From NCBI RefSeq assembly GCF_018531465.1, contig NZ_JAHDTF010000018.1, forward strand, positions 168,206 through 232,205: a stretch of 64,000 bases of DNA, in the 5' to 3' direction. Each line of letters starts with the position of its first letter. Within the stretch, counting starts at the first letter, position 1. The notes beneath the pieces were generated by a model. The model was not told the origin of the DNA. It saw only the letters and a program-made list of their open reading frames with translations, and did not search any database. The translations under genes and the position numbers were made by a program. This document shows positions 41,872 through 49,397 of the stretch, piece by piece. The DNA is from Sphaerisporangium fuscum (GTDB lineage Bacteria > Actinomycetota > Actinomycetes > Streptosporangiales > Streptosporangiaceae).

Positions 41872-42434
41872 ATGTCGATCATGGATCAGTTCCCGAGCCA
41901 CGGAGGCGTGCCCTGGACGGCCGTGAGTACCTCGACCGGTACAACCATCAGGGCTGGTACGGCGAGTGTTTCGTTCAGGCCCTCGCCTCCGCGGCCGGAC
42001 TGCAGGCGTACAAGCCCGTACCTGACTGCACCGGTGTCGACCTTCAGATCGCTCTGCCGCGCGAGATCGACGACGACTTCCCTCGCATGGAGGTGCAGGT
42101 CAAGACCTGGTCGACTCCGAAGGAGCGGGACGGTTTCTGGCGATATGACCGACTCAATGAGAATCGATTCAACCTGCTCACCGGAAAACGCCGAGTGCCG
42201 CGATATCTTTTCTTGCTCATCGTCCCGCCGGACGCCGAGCGGTACGCTGTGGCCACCGAGGACTCACTGACGCTGACCCGCGCGGCATACTGGGTGTCGC
42301 TGGCGGACGAGCCGAAGATTCTCAACCCAAGCAGCAGCAGCTACGTACAGGTCTCGGTCCCCAAGAGCAACTTACTCACCGTGGAGAGCCTGTTAAAACT
42401 GTTCGACCCCCTCCGACTGGTGGAGGCACCATGA
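41872..42434 (+). pseudogene. DUF4365 nuclease-like gene with a probable 1-base deletion
   Basis: The downstream frame encodes a full DUF4365 (PD-(D/E)xK-like) domain: YNHQGWYGECFVQALASAAG, DCTGVDLQIALPREI with the Asp, and MEVQVKTW with the Q-x-K pair, through to 42434. That frame has no ATG, GTG or TTG before 42087, after the Asp motif. The ATG at 41872 (MSIMDQFP) reads in another frame; one extra C in the CCC at 41892-41894 would join them as MSIMDQFPEPRRRALDGREY. So this is a frameshift, real or a sequencing error in a C-run. The stop overlaps the next ATG (ATGA). Confidence 0.7.
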
Positions 42435-43546
42435 ACGAGCAGGCGTCCACGATCGATCCTGACGCGCTGAGCAGTTACCTGGCCAGCCGGGGGTGGCGGC
42501 ACGGCGGCTTCTGGCGTGGAGCGATGGTATGGGAGCGTGAAGCCTTAGGTCGCTTGCTCGTGCCCACGCAATCCCAGCACGACATCGAAGAGTATGTAGA
42601 CGACGAGGACCTGCTGGCCACGGCTCTCCACAAGCTCGCCAAGCTCGAAGACCGCCCGGAAAGCGAGCTCTTGCTCGACATCGCCGAACCTGAGGTGGAC
42701 GTCCCCTCTTTCAGGTTGGAGCCAGAGACCCCTTCCGGAACCATCCCGCTGCCCGCCGCAGTGAAGGCGGTCCAAGGCATCCACGACCTTCTCAAAATCG
42801 CCGCGTTGACCCGCGAGATCGGCCCTCGCCCGCTGTTCACCGGCGCACGTTCCCGGTACGTGGACAACTTCCTCCAGCGCGTACGGCTCGGCACGTCCCG
42901 GCCGGGCAGCTACATCTTCGATGCCAGGGTTCCGATCTCCCAGCCGCCATCGACCTCACGCGCCATCTCTTGGAACGACGAACTCGCCGGCCGTGAGGTC
43001 ATCGCCACCCTGCACAAGGCTCTTCATGCCGCGCACAAGGCCGCGATGGAGGCGGCCGGGAATCACGAGCGCCTGGACGCCTTCGACGACCATGTCGGCG
43101 ACGGCGTCTCGGCCAACCTCTGCTCCACGTTGAGTGACCTCAGCGGGAACCACCCCGTCTCGATCAGCTTCGCCTGGGCTCGCGCCGAGCCCACCGACCT
43201 GCCGACGGAACCGCTCACGTTCACCACTTCCCTCGTCCGTACCCTCTCGGCGGCGGGGCGCGAGCTGGAACGACTCGCCAAGACAGGCCGTGTGATCGTG
43301 ACCGGCGAGGTGGAGACGCTTCAGCAACCCATCGGCGAATCACCCCGCGTCAAGATCCGCGGCGAATTGAACAGCCATGCCGCTACCTCCCGCCGTGCCA
43401 TCTGGGTCGTCCTGGACCCCGCCGACTACCAGCGCGCCTTCCACGCTCAGATCAGCAAGCGCCGTCTACGGGTGACGGGACAACTCGACCCCGATCAGCG
43501 ACGCCTGGAGATGCGCCCCGACCCCGGAGGCTTCGAAGTGTTATAG
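42431..43546 (+). CDS. Unknown protein coupled to the DUF4365 gene
   Basis: A 371-residue soluble protein without an assigned family. The N-terminal third (YLASRGWRHGGFWRGAMVWE, LVPTQSQHDIEEYVDDEDLL) is followed by a helical middle (VKAVQGIHDLLKIAALTREI, REVIATLHKALHAAHKAAM) and a beta-rich C-terminus ending RLRVTGQLDPDQRRLEMRPD, which looks like an OB-type fold. It overlaps the DUF4365 gene by 4 bases (ATGA), so the two probably act as nuclease and sensor or partner. Convergent with the five-gene defence operon, ends 64 bases apart. Confidence 0.65.
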   Translation: MNEQASTIDPDALSSYLASRGWRHGGFWRGAMVWEREALGRLLVPTQSQHDIEEYVDDEDLLATALHKLAKLEDRPESELLLDIAEPEVDVPSFRLEPETPSGTIPLPAAVKAVQGIHDLLKIAALTREIGPRPLFTGARSRYVDNFLQRVRLGTSRPGSYIFDARVPISQPPSTSRAISWNDELAGREVIATLHKALHAAHKAAMEAAGNHERLDAFDDHVGDGVSANLCSTLSDLSGNHPVSISFAWARAEPTDLPTEPLTFTTSLVRTLSAAGRELERLAKTGRVIVTGEVETLQQPIGESPRVKIRGELNSHAATSRRAIWVVLDPADYQRAFHAQISKRRLRVTGQLDPDQRRLEMRPDPGGFEVL

Positions 43547-43610
43547 CCGGTCTCCGCGCAGCAGGGCTGCGAGCTCGGGCACCGTCTGAAGCTACGCTGA
43601 CGTCATCTGC

Positions 43611-44360
43611 TCAAAGGTGCACGGCGCACGTCTCCTGCCGATAGGGACGATCCTTTATCGTTTGCAGAATCGGCTTCCACCCGTCGTACTCGGGGTTCAC
43701 ATGCCGTCCCAGCACGATCGCGGCGACGCGGGTGGCCCCGGCCTGCTTGAGCGCATAGGAAGCCGACTGAACACGCGCGCCGGTGGTCCACGTGTCATCC
43801 AGCAGAAGCACCTGCGCTCCGGCGAGGCCGTCCGGCGATGCCGAGAACCGGTCCTCATGAAAAGCCCTGAGATCCGGCGATACCTTGAGATTCGCGGTGA
43901 GCTCGGCCCAGGGCAGCCTCAGCCGGTCCCCGATCAGAGCACGGAGAGGATGTTCGCCCGGCCGTCCCTTGGTGCTCGGTACCACCGCGGCATGACTCCA
44001 CTGATCCACGCCGGCTGCCCTCGACACGCACGGATGGTGGTCCACGATGAACAGCAGGAGCAGGTTGAGGAGATCGGTCTGGACTTCGGGGGGCGAGTAC
44101 GCCGCCTTGTAGGCCGCGAGCGCATGGGCATGCTGCTGCCGCTTGACCGCATAGGAGATCGGGACGACAACGTCGGCGACGAGGGACTGGGCGGCTCTCA
44201 GATGCTGTTCGCAGGTGTAGCAGCGGCTCCAGCCCGGGTTGGCCGGACCTCGGCACACGTAGCAGATCCCAGGCGCGGGTTCGAGGGGATTGCGCAGGTA
44301 GTGGGCTTGCTGAGCAACACGTCTACGGGCGGCGTTCCATGGGTCAGCAGCTCCTGGCAA
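43611..44360 (-). CDS. ComF-like phosphoribosyltransferase with zinc finger
   Basis: A 249-residue protein, last in the five-gene operon. Cys33, 36, 47 and 50 (CYVC, CYTC) form a zinc ribbon as in ComF/GntX; residues 183-196 VLLLDDTWTTGAR are the PRPP-binding loop of type I phosphoribosyltransferases. Such proteins accompany DprA in predicted immune modules, but the substrate is unknown. The TTG at 44360 overlaps the dprA-like gene by 17 bases, with GGAGG upstream. Classical ComF acts in DNA uptake; linkage with DprA here is with defence genes, so an anti-phage role is more likely. Confidence 0.85.
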   Translation of the reverse strand: MPGAADPWNAARRRVAQQAHYLRNPLEPAPGICYVCRGPANPGWSRCYTCEQHLRAAQSLVADVVVPISYAVKRQQHAHALAAYKAAYSPPEVQTDLLNLLLLFIVDHHPCVSRAAGVDQWSHAAVVPSTKGRPGEHPLRALIGDRLRLPWAELTANLKVSPDLRAFHEDRFSASPDGLAGAQVLLLDDTWTTGARVQSASYALKQAGATRVAAIVLGRHVNPEYDGWKPILQTIKDRPYRQETCAVHL

Positions 44361-45351
44361 GGGGGGAGACCTCCGGAAGCGAATCGGGGCCTGTGTTCAG
44401 TTCTGAGATCAATCTTTCCACAACCGACAGCAGCTCACGCAGGCTCGATACCACGTGCACCCCGGGCTTCTTCGCGTACTCGCGAGCCCAGTCGTGCTCC
44501 AGAAGCTGCTCCGGCATGACGACAGGACGGCCGTGCTCCAGTGCGAGGCGGGCCTGAATGCGGGCACCACTCTTCCAGGGGGCCTCGACCACGACCGTGG
44601 CGGCGGCGTATCCGCTCATCACCGCGTTCCGCATCGGGAAGTTCCGCTGGCTGGGCGGTGTGTCGGGCCAGAACTGACTGATCACCAGCCCTTCGTGGGT
44701 TATGCGTTCCTGGAGGGCGCGGTTCTCTGCCGGGTAGAAGCGGTTGATGCCCGTCCCGATCACCGCGACCGTACGGCCGCCGGCCTCGAGCGCCGCCCGG
44801 TGCGCGGCCGTGTCGATGCCCTTGGCCAGGCCGCTGACCACCGTCATGCCGTTCAGCGCGAGGTCTCTCGCCACCGCCGAGGCGATGTGGAGCCCCTGGT
44901 CGCTGGCCTGCCTGGTGCCGACCACCGCGATGGCGCGCCGGTCGTCGGCGAGAGCGCCTCGGGAGAACAGGATCGGCGGCATCTGGTGGATGCCGCGAAG
45001 TCGGCCAGGATAGAGCGCATCGAGGCATGTATGGACGGCGATACCCGCCTTCTCCCACTCTTCGACCATCTGCTTGGCGTCCGCTAGGGCCGCGCCCACC
45101 GGGTCGGTTTCGGGAAACAGAGTGTCTTGGACCCTTAGCTGCTCTGTGAGAACCGCGACCGCGCTGCCCCGCTCCAGCACGGCGAGAGCGACGTCGGACC
45201 ACCTCAGCTCGCCACGCTGCAGCAGCGCCACCACAGCGGCACGTTCACACAGCTCAACAGGCATGTCAGCCATGGTACTCAGGCGGTCGGCCACGCCCCC
45301 ACCATACATGGCAGGACTTACGGAATCGAACTGTTCGAATATACGTGTCAT
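44344..45351 (-). CDS. DprA/Smf-like Rossmann protein
   Basis: A 335-residue protein. The DprA core has IAVVGTRQASDQG (144 on), SGLAKGIDTAAHRAALEAGG (173 on), VIGTGINRFYPAENRAL and FPMRNAVMSGYA, binding single-stranded DNA and loading RecA in classical DprA. The usual chromosomal dprA sits elsewhere by rimM/topA genes, so this looks like an accessory paralog. The C-terminus lacks the DprA winged-helix tail; it ends with LLSVVERLISELNTG. The ATG at 45351 overlaps the methyltransferase stop (ATGA), which fixes the start and ties translation. Confidence 0.9.
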   Translation of the reverse strand: MTRIFEQFDSVSPAMYGGGVADRLSTMADMPVELCERAAVVALLQRGELRWSDVALAVLERGSAVAVLTEQLRVQDTLFPETDPVGAALADAKQMVEEWEKAGIAVHTCLDALYPGRLRGIHQMPPILFSRGALADDRRAIAVVGTRQASDQGLHIASAVARDLALNGMTVVSGLAKGIDTAAHRAALEAGGRTVAVIGTGINRFYPAENRALQERITHEGLVISQFWPDTPPSQRNFPMRNAVMSGYAAATVVVEAPWKSGARIQARLALEHGRPVVMPEQLLEHDWAREYAKKPGVHVVSSLRELLSVVERLISELNTGPDSLPEVSPLARSC

Positions 45352-48300
45352 CGAGCCGGGTGGCGCGGGCCGTGGCCGGGAGGAGGGTCCAGCGGGGTTT
45401 GATACGGCTTGCGTCCGTCGATGGCATCCTGCATGGCGTCGTAGAGCTCAAGGATCAGGCGCTTCGTGCGGTATTCGCCGTACTTGGCCTCATCCTTGCG
45501 CTTGACGATGGGGAAGGTGTCCATGATGTAGTCCACATCGTCACGGGCGACACCGTAGAGGTGGAAGAACGCCGCATCGAGCTCGGCCCGGATCATCGAT
45601 CGCCGTTCCTCGTCCCAGATGAATGGCGGCCCATCATCGCCGAGGTCATGGGCGAAAGATGCCATGTCGTAAGCGGTGTACGACAGCTCCGACACTCTCG
45701 CGCTGATCCATTCAAGGGTAGTTTCAGCGGCCCATGCACAGCTCCGCTCAAAGCTCTCTGGCGGGCAGAATGGCAACTGCTCGAACTGGAAAAAGTTCAG
45801 ATTTGTTCCACCGAGTTTTTGTCTCAGGACGTAATCAAGCGGGAAGGATATCGCCGAGGCCAGCAGAGCTTGTGGCGCCCCCCGACCGGGAAGCAGGAGA
45901 TTTCCAGAATCCCCTAACCCTGCCTTCCTAACAGCGAATGCGATATTTGTGCGCTCATCGGTCGACCTGCAGATCTTCCTAAACCCAAGGAACCAGTCGG
46001 AGCCCCAGTCCTTGTCATCCAGTCCCTGATCCACCTCTGCTTCGCTGACCCAGTACCGCGGAAGCACAACAGTGCTGGCGTCCTGCTTGTCTGACAAAGA
46101 AAGGTCGCTGGTAGAGCCGTCTGCGGTGTATGTGGCCCAGCGGTGGTCGTAGTGGTGGAGCATTTTGGCCTCGTACAACGGGAGGAGGCGCCTGTTGCCC
46201 TTGACGAGGATATTGCCCTCCAGCTTCCAGCCGTCGGCGAGCATCGTCTCCAGTGTCTCGCCATCCGCTTCGCTGGGGCGGAAGAGCGCGGAGTCGTTCG
46301 ACATGTCGAACATCCGCATGAAGGTGACACCCCACGGGTTGCCGTTTGGGTCGCCCTCCTTGAGAAGGACCGGGACGCGGCGATAGATACCAAGAGTGAT
46401 CTCCGCATCGCGACGAGCGCGAAAGACCGGGCAGGTGCCGGTGTTGGGATTGAGTAGCGTGATCTCGTCTGGGGTGAGCGTGAACCGCTTGCCATCGTCG
46501 CCGAGCTGGGCGGCGTCGTGCAGGAAGAACGCGAAGTCGGCTCGGTCCACGCCGCTCCTGTGCCCGGTGAGCGTGAGCAGGCTGAATTTGTAACTGCGGT
46601 GCACCTGAGCGAAGATCCCCTTGGCGTTCTCGAAGTCGTAGAGCGAGGCCAGGGAGCGCTTGAGGACAAGGTCTTTGAAGAAGTACTGCGTGGTGGCATC
46701 AGTGGCGATGCCTGTAGGAACGATGATCCCAAGACGGCCTCGTGCGTGCAGCACGGTCCGGTTGTTCTCCGAGAAAATGGCGTAGGTGTTGACGTCACCT
46801 CGGGCGGTCAGCGGATACCGTTCCGAAGCCCGCAGGAAGTGGCTCTCGCCTTCAGCCCGCCGCTTGGCGTCGGTGAACGCTTCGTACAGTGACCTTCCCT
46901 CTTCGGAGACGGCCAGTGCCTTGATGAGCTTGTCGCGGGCCGCTTTGTTGCCCGCATTCGCTATCGCGTCGTTCCGCCCCGCGAAGAACTCCTTCTCCGA
47001 AAGCTTCACCTTTTCCCAGGGTGGATTGCCGAGGACACAGGTGAAGCCGCCGCTCCACCCCGTCTCCAAGTTCACCTCTCCTCCCTTGACCTGGAAGACC
47101 TCGGGGAACTCCAGGTGCCAGTGGAAGAACTGGTACTGGTCGACCAGTTTCCGCAGCTCCACCGACTGCTCAGGCGTCAGCCCGCCACCACGCTTCAGCG
47201 CCCGGATGGTCGAGGTGGTGATGGCACGCGGAGCCTTGGGGTGCTTGCGCCAGACGAACGCCGCGCACCAGGCGTCGGCGATCAGCCGTTCCTGGGCCAG
47301 TTCCGGGGACGAGTCGTACTCCTGGAAGCGGCGCTCCTGCTCGCGCACGTCTGCCACGCTGAGCACGGGCATCTCGGCGAAGCTCTTGGCCTTCTTCACC
47401 AGGGCGTCCGCCAGGCCGGCGACCTCGTCATCGTCGAACAGCAAGCTTGTCCCCCACGCGTCATGGCGCGACCCGCGTCCGACCGTTCCTCGCAGTTCCT
47501 GCTTGTTCACCTTCTTCAGCTCGGCGACGACGCTCTTGTCGTCGCCTTCGAGTGCCTTGAAGGCCCCCTCGGGGATCCCCGCCTCGATGAGCTTCGGGGT
47601 CGTGCCGATGAGAGCGTTGCCGACCTTGATGTGGGAGTCCAGGAAGGCCAGCGGCTGGCCGGGCTCCAGCGATTCGATCCAGAGTGAGACCTTGGCCAGC
47701 TCGGCGGCGAGCGGCTGGAGGTCCACCCCGTAGATGCACGCGGCGACGACCTTGCGCATGGCCTTCCGCACTTCGGACGGCACGGGCTCGTCCTCGCCGG
47801 TGACCATGGCGGCGTACCGCTTGGCGATCCGACGCGCGGCAGCGACCAGGAAGTGTCCTGATCCACATGCGGGGTCGCAAACCGTGATCTTCAGCAGGTC
47901 GTCCGGGTCGCCGGAGGCGGCGTGCTCGTCGATGACCGGGTCGAGCGCGGTGTCGAGCAGAGACTCGATCAGCGAAGTCGGCGTGTAGTACGACCCGGTG
48001 AGCTTGCGCTCATTGCCGGAGACCTTCTCCCTCAGCTCGAACCGCGTGTGCCCGTTGGAGTGCGCGTACGGCACCAGCTCCAGCAGCGACTCGTAGATGC
48101 TGCCCAGCTCGTCGGCGCCCAGGTGCTGGAAGTCGACGTCGCGAGGCCGTCCGTCCTTGTCGCGAACCGTGGACATCGACCGGATGGCGGTCAGGAACGC
48201 CTCGTTGGGCAGCTCGCACCAGAGCAGCTGGTCGGGGCGGGGCTCGTCTGTCAGCTCCGGCACGGCGCCGGCCGTACGGAAGAAGAGACCACCCAGGCCG

Positions 48301-49397
48301 GGCAATCCCAGCTCCGGCAGCCCCTCGTCCGCACCGAGGGCCTTGATGACCATGACGGCGGTCTTCCACAGGTCCCGATGCCGGTCTCCGGCGCGCCGTA
48401 CGGCAAGCTTCCGCAGCCGGCGGGTGGAGAACCAGTTGTCGTAGCGGTCCCGTACGGCCGGCTGCGCATCCGGATCGAGTAGCGCGTTCCGGTCCTCGGC
48501 GACGAAGATGAAGATGAGCTGGTAGGCCAGGCGCAGCAGCTCGTGCCGGAACTCCTTGGCCGTGAGCTTGCCCGATTCGACCTGCGCCCGGAGCTTGGGG
48601 TTGGCGACCAGGAAGCCGGTGCCTAGGGCCTCCAGGGCTCCTTTGACGCCGTCGCGGAGCTGGTCCCGGGCCCGCATCCCGGTCTCGGCGGCGAAGGCCC
48701 GCCACTTTTCCAACCAGCAGTCAGCACAGGTGGGCGTGCCCTCGTCAGGGGCGATCAGCTCGAAGCGGGAGGCGTGCAGCAGCGTGTAGAGGAGGACGAA
48801 CTCCGCGTACAGCTCGCCGTCGAAGATGGCCTCCAGGTCGAACTCGACGTAGGCCGAGCCGACCAGCGCGGTGGAGTCGCGCAGGATGCGCAGCCGCCGG
48901 CCGTTTGACAGCACCGCCCATAAGTGGTCGTCGGAAAGGTTGAGGAACTCCTGCAGCATCGACTGGGGCGCACGCTTGACGACCCCGGGGACGCTACGGT
49001 CCAGGTCGGTCTTCCATCCGAGCAAGTGGATGGGCACGCTGTGCCACAGGTGGGAGACAGGGAACTCCTTGTCCGCCGCCTTGAGGCTGCCGTGGTTATA
49101 GGTCAGGCGTCCGAAGCCGAGCTCCTGGAAGAGGATGAGCAGCCAGCGTTCCCGGGTGAGCGTGGTCGCCGCGTCCGACTCGGGGAGGGCGACGAGCTTC
49201 TCGCGGAAGGCGCGGTAGGCACCGAGCAGGTAGTCCCAGCGGCGGCTGGCCGCGTCCGCGAGCCGTTCCGATTCGGCGAGGTAGTAGTCCTCGGGCCGCA
49301 TGCCGGGCAGTCCGCGGTCCGCGGCGGCGATGCGGGAGAGCACGTCCTGCGGGATGAGGCCCCCCTGGACGTCGACGGCGAGGTAACCACCTTTCAT
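45348..49397 (-). CDS. Eco57I/PglX-like DNA adenine methyltransferase (DrmMI-like)
   Basis: A 1349-residue N6-adenine methyltransferase. Motif X GSYYTP is at 468-473, motif I DPACGSG (SAM binding) at 508-514 and motif IV NPPW (catalytic) at 791-794. The N-terminal 450 residues and the C-terminal 550 residues should recognise the target and form the translocating or specificity part. No endonuclease motif is obvious, so it is probably a modification enzyme marking self DNA, as DrmMI in DISARM or PglX in BREX. Starts on ATGA with the helicase upstream and ends on ATGA with dprA. Confidence 0.9.
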   Translation of the reverse strand: MKGGYLAVDVQGGLIPQDVLSRIAAADRGLPGMRPEDYYLAESERLADAASRRWDYLLGAYRAFREKLVALPESDAATTLTRERWLLILFQELGFGRLTYNHGSLKAADKEFPVSHLWHSVPIHLLGWKTDLDRSVPGVVKRAPQSMLQEFLNLSDDHLWAVLSNGRRLRILRDSTALVGSAYVEFDLEAIFDGELYAEFVLLYTLLHASRFELIAPDEGTPTCADCWLEKWRAFAAETGMRARDQLRDGVKGALEALGTGFLVANPKLRAQVESGKLTAKEFRHELLRLAYQLIFIFVAEDRNALLDPDAQPAVRDRYDNWFSTRRLRKLAVRRAGDRHRDLWKTAVMVIKALGADEGLPELGLPGLGGLFFRTAGAVPELTDEPRPDQLLWCELPNEAFLTAIRSMSTVRDKDGRPRDVDFQHLGADELGSIYESLLELVPYAHSNGHTRFELREKVSGNERKLTGSYYTPTSLIESLLDTALDPVIDEHAASGDPDDLLKITVCDPACGSGHFLVAAARRIAKRYAAMVTGEDEPVPSEVRKAMRKVVAACIYGVDLQPLAAELAKVSLWIESLEPGQPLAFLDSHIKVGNALIGTTPKLIEAGIPEGAFKALEGDDKSVVAELKKVNKQELRGTVGRGSRHDAWGTSLLFDDDEVAGLADALVKKAKSFAEMPVLSVADVREQERRFQEYDSSPELAQERLIADAWCAAFVWRKHPKAPRAITTSTIRALKRGGGLTPEQSVELRKLVDQYQFFHWHLEFPEVFQVKGGEVNLETGWSGGFTCVLGNPPWEKVKLSEKEFFAGRNDAIANAGNKAARDKLIKALAVSEEGRSLYEAFTDAKRRAEGESHFLRASERYPLTARGDVNTYAIFSENNRTVLHARGRLGIIVPTGIATDATTQYFFKDLVLKRSLASLYDFENAKGIFAQVHRSYKFSLLTLTGHRSGVDRADFAFFLHDAAQLGDDGKRFTLTPDEITLLNPNTGTCPVFRARRDAEITLGIYRRVPVLLKEGDPNGNPWGVTFMRMFDMSNDSALFRPSEADGETLETMLADGWKLEGNILVKGNRRLLPLYEAKMLHHYDHRWATYTADGSTSDLSLSDKQDASTVVLPRYWVSEAEVDQGLDDKDWGSDWFLGFRKICRSTDERTNIAFAVRKAGLGDSGNLLLPGRGAPQALLASAISFPLDYVLRQKLGGTNLNFFQFEQLPFCPPESFERSCAWAAETTLEWISARVSELSYTAYDMASFAHDLGDDGPPFIWDEERRSMIRAELDAAFFHLYGVARDDVDYIMDTFPIVKRKDEAKYGEYRTKRLILELYDAMQDAIDGRKPYQTPLDPPPGHGPRHPAR

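Noticed and set aside
45348..49397. BREX PglX by itself as evidence for a BREX system
   Set aside because: No PglZ, BrxB, BrxC or BrxL gene is present; the neighbours are DISARM-like helicases, so DISARM-related fits better.
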